Assembly: GCA_031310005.1 (NCBI GenBank)
Contig: CM062379.1
Span: 2,852,001-2,916,000, forward strand
DNA from: Dactylellina haptotyla
Lineage: Eukaryota; Ascomycota; Orbiliomycetes; Orbiliales; Orbiliaceae
Reading direction: 5' to 3'
Length of the DNA: 64,000 nt
Shown here: positions 1-13,200 of the stretch, piece by piece
Layout: each line of letters opens with the position of its first letter
Numbering within the stretch: the stretch's first letter is position 1
The notes under the pieces: generated by a model
Told to the model about the DNA's origin: nothing
The model's database searches: none
Seen by the model: only the letters and a program-made list of their open reading frames with translations
Program-made: the position numbers and the translations under genes

Positions 1-3000
1 TCGAGCCATATTCGCATTTGCCCGTATTTTTTGTTTCCAGTGCGGATGTAAGTATTAACATCCATATTATGCAATCTCGAAACTTTTGCACATCAGTGAC
101 GAATCGCTAAATAATCGCACAGACCTGTCAGCTCAGTATCGCGAAACTCGTAATTGAAAATTGCCAGAATTAACCCAGATGTGATATTCCGGGCTCACGC
201 ACAAGGATACGAAAACGAACCTCACAGGTCAAAGAGTAATAAGATCATCGTTACAAACCCGTCTCGTCCGAGACCCTGGTGTGAGATCTTATAATTCTTT
301 GATATACTATGTATGCTGCGCAATAAAACCCTTGACTCTCTGTACCAGATTCGCTTCAATTTTATAATGAACCGAAATTTAAAAATGAGAGAGTGGTATC
401 AATTGGTCAAGCAACAAGTGGGAGAGGTTTTTATGGTTTCATATTGAATGATTCCCTCGGATTGGTGTGTCCGATAGTATTCTTACATCAAAGTACCCAA
501 GGTTTCCCAGAGCATTTCCCAGAGCAGGCACTATATCCCGCAGGGGAGCTTTGTAAGAAATCTATGGCTCGAGTCCTGCTTCCCGGTTATAGGTGTTTCA
601 AATAGATAAAAATATGAATAAATCGGGCCTAGGTTTCCATACTCCAAGTAATATTGAGTTTATATTGTTGTATTTAAGCTCAATTATAAATGTTTCGAGA
701 TTTAAAATATTTAGTTGTGACATGGAAGAGCACGTCATTACCAGTTCTTGATATCGCTATGAGATCCTATTCCAGTTGTTAGACCTATAGCTATACGAAT
801 ACCGTTGCTAGTTAAATTACTGATACGATATCGATACGAGGGCCCACTGAGTCAATAAATCTGAAGTTCCTTGGGAACATCTGTCTCAAAGAGCACTGTC
901 TCAGCTCATCTTTTTTGATTTCAAAAACTGCGAAATTACAAAGGCGGGGTGGCACTTTCGTTTGGCAGGCGCCCTCCCACCCGTATCTCGTTGCCTTCAA
1001 GACACTAGTGACGAATTGGTGTGGAGTTTTTCGCGACTTCATTGGCTCCTGTTCCTGCTGGCTGGACAAAGCTCTTCGGTGTCCAAATTGCGCATAAGAA
1101 CGGTTTTGACAGGCTGTATCCGGACCATGACCCATGGAAACCGTCAAGGTCTAGGTTCTCGGAGAGTTAAGAGAGGTTGGCAGTCGACCGTGCCGTGACC
1201 CCATGTCGATACAGATATGCGAGTTATCTTTTCTGGAAAGAAGTGTCAGAGTCACGGTAGGATAACTTTGGATCCTTCCCGAAGGAACCGTCTACTTTGA
1301 AAGCCCGGTCCAAATGATGCGGGTTTCTCGACAATCTGTGGAACGAGTAGGTAAGTAGCTGTATGCTACCTTGTGTCTAGCAACTGCAAGGGTACCCCTC
1401 TCGAAGCAGGAAAGTGACTTTCGAAAGGCTCGATACCATTATCACTAAATCACTCGTCCCGTTGCCACCACCCTTGGATCTCAGGCAGAAACGGAATTCG
1501 TTTTGTTTCTACACCGGAAGTCGGTTGTCGATTGTAATCCGAGAAGACGGCCGGAAAGTTGTGTGATGAGGCGGAGTCCTAATTGCTGATAGGAATCACG
1601 CGAAAGGTTTGCATATACAATGCCAAACGAAAGCGCCCCTTTGTTTAAAAAGTGTCTTGATAGAGAATATCACTATATAGCGATAGAGAATGAGACCGCC
1701 TACCGATTGCTAGTTTTAAGGTGCGACAGAGAAATGTTTCCAGGGTGGTTTCCGATGAAGACATAGATCGCACCCACACCCCAAAGTTGAACCAGGTCAA
1801 GATGAGGTGCGAAAATTGTCGGCGCAGACGACAAGGTCTTGGATTTGCCAGCTTTTGATTGCCCGTGGGGTGCTTGCCGCCCTCACTTTCCTTTGAAATG
1901 ATCCCACAATAACTGGGCCGTCGAGCCAAAATAATTTCGAATTCTAATAAAGTTGGTAACTTCTCTTGTCGCTTCCAGCTGCAGAAGCAGGTTTTACCAG
2001 GCACCACGTGTGTATGTTTTGTCTAAGACACAACCAGGGCATGCATTCTCTCCGGGAAGGAATCTCAAAAAACAAATGCATTAGCGGGAATCGAAGGGAA
2101 ACCAATCATTGTAGGAAGGACGTATAAACTTCTTAGCACAACTGAGATATGCTTGCTTCTTCTATCGACAATATGATTTCTTAGATATCCGGTGAAATCA
2201 TACGGCGGTAGAAAGATCCTATAATTCAATTGCATTAAAGAAACAAAATATTTCGAAACCATGCCCGCTGATATATGACCCTAGGCAATTACGGTGATTT
2301 ATTATTGGTTCTGCCACGTCTGCATTTAACAAAATAGAAAGCTACTCACTGTATCATCCTTCTTGTAGATTATCATGCAAACAGGGAACTTGGAACTACT
2401 ATCCGTGAAATATAATATGATTCCCTTGTCGCTTTCTAGACCAAGACGGACTCGGCTATTTCCAACAGGCGAATATTGGTAAAGTAGAAACGAAAGCGGA
2501 GTGGTCTGACAAGCGGTTTCGGATGCACTGATTCAAAGGAAGTAGTTGATTTGAAAATCTGGAGTCAAAAAGATGATCCGAAGGTTTGATTGCTGCCTGT
2601 TAAAGTATTCACATGCCCTAGAGGCTAGTCCGGGACCAGGTTGGGAACGGAGCATGATCCCTGGATCCACGGAAGCAGCTTGGCGGTGTCGTGCCGTTTT
2701 TCGGAATTTAGAAGATACACATGTCAATGCAAATACAGGGCTTGTGATAGTGACTGAGCCAGAATCTCTCGAGATGCTACTGATAGATGACACCAGTCTG
2801 CAGCAGGACCCGCCAGAATTTCTCGAGTTAGAATATATTTAGAGGGAAACGAGAGACCCTGCAGCAACACAAAGTATATTTCAACAGCGTTGTGTTTCTC
2901 CGAGATGGAAAACCGGTTGAAGATGAACAGACAAATATTGTAAATCAGGTACCGTGGGGATTAATAATTACCAATCCCGTCAATACCTTGAATTCTTGCC

Positions 3001-6000
3001 ATCTCAGCCTGTGTGACCCGGTGTCTCGTTTAATATTCTTTGCATGCAGGCCGTTTTATTCGTTTGAGAGTGCGAATATGAACAAATATAGCAGTGGAGA
3101 ATACAATTCTCTTATTAAGTCTCCACATCTGCACGTCGCAGCTCAGAGGGTGAAGATTTGTTTCGAATTTTGCGCCACGTTTCGCTATCCGAAGAATAAT
3201 TATTTCAACTCTAAGAACTAATCGGGAGGCTCATTTCGAAGTCCGGACTGGTGACATAATATTCCACAACCCATGCGAGAAGTTCAGCCGATCGTGCCTT
3301 CCGTAGATAATGTATGACCTCGAATATTTTGGAGGTGTTCAATTAGGAAAGGAAAGAGAGAATCTCGGGAAATAAGATCGTAATACTAGTTGAATTTTTC
3401 TTCCTCGTTGCCGGCAAGAGTGTTCGCATCCGATGGCAATTTGGAAAAACGAGAAAACTACGCTTCACCCGCTATATTAATAGTAACTTTAAATGGAAGC
3501 TCGTATTTCCGTGCTTTCAAGGTGTTGCTAAGTTTCTGGACCATTTGTTCCATATCTAGCATGAAATACATCTGAACAGCCGACGAGTATTATAAATAAA
3601 TTATAAAGCTGAGTATCCAGATCCCAATGGGACTCTTGCAGTTTCATCACCACTCGGAATCGATTAGGTTGTGATGTTTCGTTTTGATAAATAGTTGCGG
3701 CCGCTCTCGTAGACTTGACAAATCGCTTAGTTACTGTAGATACTTAATCAATCTGAGAAAGTCGAAGATATCCATCTAGTGACCTGGTAACGTTGATCCG
3801 TCTGGAAAGCAACGGGAACCTGGTGATGGCTAGCCCCCAAAGTCGTCGCTACTTACCCCATCGGTTGGAAATGGGCGGGGCCAAGTGCAGCCTGTTTGTC
3901 TCGAAGCGTTTTAATTCTTGCCGCTTCCGCACAACTTACCGTTGGATTAACATTATCAAAATGCGGGAGCTGGCAAATGGTCTTGTGCTCGAACAATCGA
4001 AATGACCCCGGCTGCTAAAATAAGACTTCGTTTGTTTCGCACGAAACTTGACAGCCCAAAAGATGGGTGTCTAGCCAGCGACCAGTTGGGGTAATTGGTT
4101 GAGGTCTGCGAGACAATTGCGCAAAGAACTTCCATATCCTTGTTCCCTGCAGGTGGAACTCTTAAGGAGAGGCGCCAGAGTGCCGCCGGCATCGAAATGG
4201 AGGAACCCATAGGAATCAATGAAACACAAAAACAATACATAGTAGAAAGCCGAAAGGAAATAATCAAACTTGATCAAGCGAGAGTCTCCTATCGGGCGCT
4301 CGCAGCAGGATGGTGTGCATAATGCTCCGATAAAAAAGGTACGGATCCTCGAATGCGATGTTTAAGAATTTCTGTGGGGGTTTCTGAACCAAAGATCTTT
4401 TATGTGCCTCCTCCGCCTTTCGTAGATTTCCTATATGACTGATGACATCCAAATCGGAGTGACATCCTCTCTTTCCATTTTAGCAGAGAGTTTAGGACGT
4501 CGCAATCTTGCCACTAGTTCCTGGTATTCTCCGCTCGCGCCAACACCCACAAAAGAAAAGAATGAAAAAAGAAAATTATCTAAGTAGCTGCCACTCCACT
4601 CTCTTCGTAGACGATACAGCTTGCAGCCTGGTAAGTGCACAACCAGGAGTCCTGGGGTGGTGCTTGTGGGCCGTGCCCTCATCTTGTGGAGCCTGCATGA
4701 TCTTCCTTCCTGCCTTGGAGAAAATGGCGACGACGAGTGCAAGGATGCCCCCGAACGACCCATACTCACAGGTCTCTTTCCTTTTTCCTATTTTTCTTCT
4801 GCTACGTCTTAAACACCTTCTTTTGCCATTCGTTCATCTCAATCAGCTTACCCCTCGATTGTACCCGTGCTCTGAGAGACCCAGTTGCGGGAAAAAGGAA
4901 CGGCTCCTTTCCCAAGAGCCAAGCCAAGGGCTAGTCCCCTTCTCTCCAGTTTGACAAGGTTCATTGTAAAAGTAGATCAGGCTGGAGGCCATCGATCTTG
5001 TCCAGATATTCTATCATCCGGACTTTAAAGATGGACCTTCCAGATACTCCTAAGCTGATAGCTGTCTCGAGTCTCTACCCTCCAAAAAAACCCTTGGTTG
5101 GAAGGGTGGTGATTCGCTAGTTCTGTTTTGATCCACTGGTGGATGGATATCATATCTGTAAACGCTGCCTAAAGTATTTTTTAAACCAAATCTTGATTCC
5201 GCTGGAAGGTCGTCAGCGATAATGCCAATAACATCCAGTATGAAAGTAGCGTGGTGGCACTGTTGCTGCGTGGACCAAGGTCAAGCAAGCGCGATCCTCC
5301 TACCTGCCTTCCATGGGAAGCCGGTTCGGGTTCGGTACCGCAATATTGAAGGAACAGCAGGAAAAGAGGCCACACCCCATTCCATGAAAGAGAGGTTGTT
5401 CGATCAAAAGCAAAATTCCAGGGATTTGAAGGGAAAAGTATATTGTAGCGAATAATAGTTGCGGAAAAAGTACTCACATACTCAGAGCCGTTGTCGTTTC
5501 CGTGAGGATTTGTTGACATAACCAGCCTGGCCCACCCTTCCGGCTGCCGCTTCCTTTGTTATTTGTATCTACTGACGCCAATGAACTGATTTCCACTTCT
5601 CGTTCCTGCTATTCCTGTCGGAACTTATTGTTAGCAATTTTCCTAACACATATTAACACTCGGTTCCCCAGCATTTCAAACCGGAACCCAAGCTCCTCCA
5701 ATTCATCCTGAGGGTGCATGGCTCGCTTTTCGGCGGACCTGATCTATACTTTTATTTCGATACTTTAGCCTTTTCCCCAGAACCCAAAGGTCTCAGCTAT
5801 AACTGTCCTTGCATCCCACCTCCTTCAAGCGACCTGATACCCTTTTGTGGATCTAGCATATATTTTGGTCGCAACCCACCCCGAATCTTTTGCCATTTCC
5901 TTTTAAAATATACAAAGCTGTTGGCAGGCAAGACAGGCCCGGAATCTCTGTCGTTTTTCTTTTCTTTTCTGCCCACCTTTTCCTTGGAGATACGCAATTA
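1..6000. other. gene-free stretch, no supported coding region
   Basis: Open frames here are short (at most about 150 codons), unrelated to any family I recognise, and do not join into a plausible spliced gene. The base composition is mixed, with no long AT-only island, no terminal repeats and no transposase-like motif. A small tandem duplication (two near-copies of a 12-base unit around 505-530) is the only local repeat noticed. It could be intergenic DNA, an old decayed element, or a home for non-coding transcripts. The sequence alone does not decide. Confidence 0.5.
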
Positions 6001-8248
6001 GCAGCCCGCCTCTTGCACTCTCCTAATTGTACCCTCCAACTTTCACAAGCCTGCGTTGCGACCCAAGGCATCAAGAACCGCAGCCAAAATATATTAAATA
6101 TAATACGAGACGAAGAAATTTAGAAGAACACTCCGCAAAACATACCTCTTCTCAACGTAAGTGCAAACGGTTTCGCCATAAAGTCCCCCTTCACATCTCA
6201 TATTTTCCGTCCTACGTATGTACCTTCTTCCCAGATCCTTAGAACGCTTCCAGCATATTTCGCTTTATTTTTACTTTTTTGTTTTTGCGTGAGTTCGGCT
6301 TCTGGTTACTGCCACCCGTTTCGCTTCCACCTGAAATCGAAGCCCATAGACGAGTCAAGATAGACGGTCTAGTGTATGCAATTACGCAGGCAAAAAATAT
6401 ACTCCGCGGTAGTACATTCTGGTCTGCATTCTTTCTCTGGCTTCATATCATAAGTTGGAATTTTATGATTTGCAGGGTGCAGAGTGCAGCGAATACATCC
6501 TTTTTTTTGTCTGTCTTATTTGGAAATAACTGGTTCATATGCATCTGAAATTCTTTTTTTTCTTGTTTCTTCTGATCCTATTCCATGACCAAAGTTACAT
6601 GTTCGTGCTTGATTGCTTCCTTCCTGGTCTTAGACTTTCTATTGCATGTGTCTTGGTTCCACTGGCTGCTGGGGATCATGTCGATGGGCGTTTTGCGATT
6701 GGGATCCTTTATAGGAACTGGAACCAAATGCATGCTTGCTCGTTTCGAACCTCGGAACCTGGACTTTGGCAACAGCACGATGAGCAATCGGCATTCATAC
6801 CGCAAAATGTGAGGCTAACCTACCAATTGAAGAAAACCTACCGGTCCACAGAAAATATCAACATTACACGAGAATACCTAAACCGCAGACTCGTCACATT
6901 TTCCCATAACTTGCAGCCGCTTTAGCACGCCACTAGAACACGCGGCGCAACTTTCTTTTCTGGTTCCACCGGCTAGTTCTTGTGCAAACCTGCGTTCTGC
7001 ATAACCTTTAGTTTGGGTCACCCAGAACACGGCCGTCCAGCCGGGGGTTATATGTACCATTCACCGTTCAGCGTCTCGATCCTCCCGGCTTTTGCCTCGA
7101 AGGCCCAACCCCAAGCCCTCTCTAAACCCACCGTTCGCCTGTGGAAATTGCGCCACCGGCTTCACTATTAGGTTCCGCTTTGAGGGCATTATATACGAAC
7201 CCGAAAGCCGAGTAGTCTCTTATTTAGCTTGCTTGTGGCCCGCAATTTAGTGACCGAAGTTTGAGCTGCCGCTTTGCCAATCCGCTAATTAAAACCCGTC
7301 CCCAACCAGCATTAATATTTTACAGCGTCGTGGTGGCGTTTGATTAACGATCACACGCAACTGTTGATTCCCTGGTAAACAGTTCGGATCCGAAAAAATA
7401 ATTTTCCTCGAAGCATCGTTTAAATCTAGCAGCGGTGCCCACGTTATCCGGAGAAAGTTGAAGACCGGTAACAGACCTGGCCTTTGTTTCAAAAGGACCT
7501 GGCTCCCTTTCCCCATCGCTCCACAGTTCGCACTTGACCCTCCAAAACCTCGGGTTGTATCAGTCCGCGGCTATACCAACGCTCGAATCTCCTTGTCGTA
7601 TATCAAATCCGACTTTGGCACAGTTGTCTGCCAAGCTCGAGCTTCCCGGCCGCAAAAATAATACCGTAGCGACTCGAAATCCCAGCAGCATCAACGTTTG
7701 TTTGACTGTCCGGCGTTTTTATTCCCTGCGAGCCCCCGTTTGTGACGGTTGGCTGTTGGCTGTCTTCAGTTCAACACAACGAACTCCTGTTTATCGACCA
7801 ACGGAACAAGGCACCCGCGATACCATCAAACACCTGCTCTCTTTGGTGGAAATAGTGGAGCTTAGCTGGTTTACTGGCCCGTTCACTATATAACTGCTTG
7901 GCCCATCTACTAGAGTACCCTACAGCGTACATAGCACGACTACTTAGTGACCGACTCACACTCCGTTAGATGTAGTTTCCCGCTACTTCCAAGCTTACAC
8001 CGAGTTCAGAAACCTTTCGACATACAACTGTCACTATCACCATCCTTCTCACAACACACTCACACTCGCACACATACATTCACAAGAATTATTCACATTG
8101 TAGACAAGAGTGCACTGGTACCAGTTTACAACTTACGACCGAACTATAATTATTTTCCTGGTTGATTGCGTTCTGGGTTGTTGCTACCGGAACCTGAACT
8201 CTAGGATCACACCGGCTCTTAGGTAGCTTTGTGGTAGCACTGGTGGAA
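6001..8248 (+). promoter_or_regulatory. presumed long upstream/leader region of vosA
   Basis: About 2.2 kb before the vosA ATG contains no convincing gene. The last 300 bases are pyrimidine- and CA-rich (for example about 8010-8095), a composition common just upstream of, or inside, the 5' leader of fungal genes. Several small upstream ATG frames exist, the last being 7947-8165. Developmental regulators in filamentous fungi often have long leaders, so this region probably carries the promoter and 5' UTR. That is inference; no transcription start could be placed. Confidence 0.4.
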
Positions 8249-10210
8249 ATGCAAAATCATTCGTTTGCGGATGCATCCTCGAGAATGTCGAGGCTAAGAA
8301 GGTAGGATTGTCTCCCCAGTCTTTATCTATCTATTCTAGTACACTGACTCTCAACCCCGTTCTTTCAGTGACGACTATGAGTTATACATTCGGCAGGGTC
8401 CGGAGAGAGCGCGAGTCGCTGGCACAAAAGAGAAAGGTAAGCCACCATCCGCCGACGCTCTATTCCTTTGTACCATTCAACTAACCGGGATGGCCTTTAA
8501 AACAAAAGACCGAAAACCTGTCGACCCTCCGCCGATTATTCAACTGAAGATCAGGGACGATAGCGATCCCCAGCAAAATTACCTACAAAGTCCGTACTAC
8601 TTCATGTGCACAAACCTCTACCCAGCCTCGGAAACTCCAAAGGATACCGGGGCAAGTTCAACGTACAACCAGGCCCTGGCTGGTACTCTCGTTTCTTCGT
8701 TGCACAGACTGAAGGACATTGACAATACTGGTAAGTGTATCCCCCTTTCGGATACGGAAACCTAGTAAGAGGCACGATCCGCTAACCTCGGGCTTCTGAT
8801 CTACAGATGGCGGCTTCTTCGTGTTCGGTGACCTCTCTGTCAAAGTCGAGGGCCAGTTTAGACTTCGATTCAGCTTGTTTGAAATTTCATCGTAAGTTTC
8901 GAATCAAATGCTTCTACTCGTTAAATATCTAGTACTAACGGGCGATTAGAAATGAAGTTCATTACATTAAGTCCATCACGTCGAGTCCCTTCACTGGTAT
9001 GCGGATTCTAAATTCTTTTTTTTTTATTTCGAAGAAAGAACTTCATCGGCTAACATCAACTTTTAGTCTATCCGATGAAGAATTTCCCTGGAATGTCCGA
9101 ATCCACTTTCCTCTCTCGATCTTTTGGTGATCAGGGAGTCCGATTAAGGATCAGAAAAGAGCCTCGCACTCTTGTGTTAGTATTCCTTTGATTGACAGTG
9201 TCTTTCTAAATACCGGACTAATAGAGAATAGAAGGAAACGAGCATACCGACCGCCTCCACCAGAGGCATATGCAAGCGCTCCGATGAGGCGCCCGTCCTC
9301 TCCTGACAATCACTACATTGCCCACGGCTACCCAACACCGCATTCGTCAATAGATTATGGCTACGGCTCCTACCATGATGCTCACAAACGGATGAAAATG
9401 GAACCTAACTCTCAATACCCGCACGGCCGAGAACCATACGGTGAACGTTCGCCCTACGCTGAATATCCTCCAAATCCTTCTCAGCCAAACCAAACGAACT
9501 ACCACACAGGATATCCAAACTACCCACCATACCAACAACGGTCTCCGACAACGCCTGGAGGATATTTTCCGCCGCATCACGGACCTCACTCTAATCCTGG
9601 GTACGGCCATTATCCACCTCAGCATTCTCAGCATTCTCAGCATGAGTACCAGAGCCGTCACTCTTCATATTCGGGACCGTCGCCTGTCCACCCTACTCAA
9701 CAGCCATCGCCGCTCTATGAATCACCAAACTACCCCCCATCCGCCCAGAGTAATAGATCCCCATTGAGTGGCTCCGGGCCTTATAAAGGTTACGAGAGAC
9801 ATAACTCGGCATCTTCAACTACTTACCCACCACCATCATATTCTGATGACCCAGCCGCAAAGCAGTCGAGTTATCGAAGTGCGCAACCTCAACCCAGCTC
9901 AATTCATTCACCACCAGGGGGGCTTCCTTCGCCAGGATTATCTAGAACCTCGGGATCAATGGCCTCACACACATCATCTCCAATGAATTCTAGCTCAAGA
10001 GGCCTCGCATTGCCGGCACAGCCTCCATCCCCATACAAGGGAGGAATATCTCTTCCTCCACTCCAACTCCCTCCGCTATCCGACCCCCATGGATCCAACT
10101 CAAGTCTCCGGCCCCAAAGCCACACAAAGCCTTTGGGAGCTGCAGGACCCCCGCTTTCCTTTGATGCTGCCAGCCGGGGTCCGAATCCGAACCCAACTTA
10201 TGCCACATAA
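8249..10210 (+). CDS. vosA: velvet-family regulator VosA (spore viability and development)
   Basis: Seven exons are proposed: 8249-8301, 8369-8436, 8509-8730, 8807-8891, 8950-8996, 9067-9173 and 9227-10210, giving about 521 residues. Residues 19-194 form a velvet DNA-binding domain: [26 protein letters not shown], an [10 protein letters not shown] block, [18 protein letters not shown], and [20 protein letters not shown]. The motif order and the early RQGPERAR element match VosA rather than VeA or VelB. A basic NRRKR cluster near residue 195 could be a nuclear signal. The remainder is a long Pro/Tyr/His/Ser-rich disordered tail, as in VosA proteins. VosA is known to act in the nucleus, often with VelB, to control spore maturation, trehalose formation and conidiation genes. 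The first five junctions agree in frame. The last (9174/9226) is uncertain because its acceptor ends in GAG. Confidence 0.88.
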
Positions 10211-13200
10211 AATACGATATTCCTCCAATGATGACTGGTCTTGCCATATCGAATTGACAACTTTTCTCGGCTTTGGGATCTCAACCCGATTCTCAATTTT
10301 TCTGTTACTTTTGTTTTTTGTTTATTTCCCTTGACTTTGTTCCCTTGCGTATATGTATATGCAGCATTTAAGGCGTTTAGCAACAGATTTCACGTTTTGT
10401 TTTGTTTTTTTTATCTGCAAGGGTCTCACGGTCAATCCGGGAGGACAGTTCACGATAGCCTACAGCTTTCCAGTTAGAGTTTTTTGTAATTTATGATTTC
10501 TTCTGTTCACATTTCCTTTTTCTTATTTCCAAAGAAACCAAATATCAGGCGTTTAATGTGGTTGGCACCAGGCTGTACAACTTTGGCTGTTTGCAAAACA
10601 AAAGACGATATAGTATATACGAAGATCCAAGATACCAGATTCGAGATTGCTCTGTTTTTTACCTCTTTACTTTTTCTCAAAGACAAGTGTCATCTGAACC
10701 CCACCTGTCCCGCAGGAAGCAGCTTTTTTTCTATACATGTGTACATACTAGACGTATCCAACATGTGCTGTAGATTAGCATCAAGTAAACGGTACCCATG
10801 ATTAGATCCTTATAAAGTTAACAGCTTGCTAGACAGGCAGACCGTTTGCAGCCTCCATCATGCATACTCCAGAGTGTCCGGCAATCTCAAAAAGAAATAT
10901 CGGATCGCCGCGCTAGCACTCCCATTCGCCCTTGCTTATCATACGATCTTGGAGAAATTTCGTTCACCGAGGAGGCGAACCGCCAGCTCAGAAAACTGGT
11001 TCTCCTGCACCAGTGCACGCACGCATGTCCAGGAGTACTCCCCGACCTGACACACACCTGCACTTAATCCCTTTCTTCGTATATTCTGGACCGGAATGGT
11101 CAAGAAGCAGCATTTTCATGCAAGTCAAATCGCCTTAGCGTGTTATTAAGTGGCTGAAATTGCCTGGGACGGGAATGTGCCCGGACCCAGAACCACAGAA
11201 AGTTCCCAAAAACCACGTTTTTTTTTGGGCTCTGGAGACGAAGTTACAGTCCAATGATTCAGTCGCTTTGAGACAAGACACAAACAATCCAACATTAGAG
11301 GTGGAGTTAGTGCATGTGGGGGAAGCATTGTCAGAGTGTCCTCGGGATATTTATCACGGTTGTTAGTTGTAATTTTAGTCCGAAAGTGAGAAACAATGGG
11401 GAGGGGTTGGGCAGGTTTATGTTTGAACATTAGACTAGGGCTAACATAAAGGAACAATATGAGGAATCTGGTTCGAACTCAGGACCGACCGCTCTGGCTT
11501 GGACTTCTGGTTTGGACCCTCGGTCGGATATCTCGGTATCTAATCACCCAGGATTTCCCCATCTCGTCAAAATTTCTTCCTTCGCACCACCGCTCCGCTA
11601 GGGGCAGTCGAAAGAAGGGCTGGTTGGTGGTCTAAGCTCCACACCATCTTTCCCGCTAGCCTCCCTTATTTTAGTTTTTTTGTTGAGGTGGTACAGCAAA
11701 GAGTGCAGCTGGCCTGCATTACGGAGTCTACTCGTGCCCTTCGGATCCAACCAGCTGAGACAGGCCCAGCCAGAAGAGATATCCTCTCGATCGAGATGGA
11801 TTTTGTTTTTTGGCATGCTGCATAAATCTACGAATATGTGAGGACAAATTTCTGAGAGAATGAAAATGTGTTTGCTTGCATTTGCATTTCTTTTATTTTT
11901 TTGCCCGCGCCCCATGTTGTCCTTTTCCAATTAGGACTAACAAGACTTAACAGATGATACATCGTATTTCTTCTTTCTTCCTTTCTTTCTCTCTCTCTCT
12001 TTCCTTTTCGTATTTTTGTTGCCAGAGTTTAAACATTCATAATGTGCAGTCTTTTCTTTTAGTGGGGGCTTTGGAGATATGGTCACCGGCAAGTGCCATT
12101 TCAGCAACTCAAGTCGAAGCATTGGCTACAATAACCAAGGTAGAAGACATTCTCGTAACGAGGTACCTAACCATTAACCATATCCAGAACGGGTATTCTC
12201 GACAACATCAAATCCAACTTTAACGCAGTAGTAAAAACTCATGAAAGAACAGGATCGACGAATAAACCAGGCCTTATTCGCCCAGCCTAGTTTTTCCGGA
12301 TTTCTGACCGGGCTCCTTAGTTTCACATCCTGCCATGGATCTTTTCTACCCTCGGGTTCTTGATCCACAGGTTAATAAATAAAATTCGTAGTGAACCGCT
12401 GGATTGCTGCGGGGCTCCCGAAGCGTTCTCCACCGCATCCACACCTCGGTTTGTGTTTTGTTTTTAAGCCAACTGCAGGAGGGTCAGACCATCAGGGATT
12501 ATTGTTCGAGAGAGCTAGCTAAACCAAGGTAACATGACCTCGGCCTAATTGCGCCGAGATATAATTCGATATTTGGCTATTCACAACATTTACAAAGCTT
12601 GTAGTAATCCACGAGCAAGGCATACTTTCACACCAACTCAAAACAACACTTTGTAACTAAAGCGTCAGCGTATGCCATTTTAATTAAATTAGGACAGAGC
12701 CTGAGTACGAGCTCTGTTATCCGATATCCTCTACCGAGATATCACGGTGCCAATGCTCAAATGACTGTATCTCGCTTAAAAAGTCAGCTAGCGCACGGTC
12801 TGCCACACTGGTTCCGATTTGTCTTAGATACTGCTCTGGTGAGCGCATCGAAGAGGTAATGACGACCTGCAACTGCAACCTTAATAATGTTGTACGATGC
12901 GGAAAATGTACGTACATATGTTGTGTCTGGATCGTTCCACCCACCACTTAGTCCCTCTCCGGGTTCGGCTCCCGTTCGAAATATAACGGGCACCAAAACT
13001 TACGCTTTATTGGGCTAGAATAACCAACCAGGTTGGTGAGTTGTGGGTGATCGTATTCCAACAGTAACAAAGTGAGGAAAACGGGTAAGCATTCATTATC
13101 CTTGTGATCCAACATTCTTTTCAACTTGCATGAGAACGAGCCGCTCTCCACTGGACCAATGAGCATCACCAACGAACGCTTTTAGGGATCGACTGTGCCA

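Noticed and set aside
812-1147. 111-codon minus-strand frame near the left end
   Set aside because: No recognisable domain, no joining exons, and overlapping frames on the other strand of equal quality.
9176-9198. A 23-nt intron in vosA that would restore the frame
   Set aside because: Far below the minimum size for spliceosomal introns; the 53-nt alternative was preferred despite its weak acceptor.
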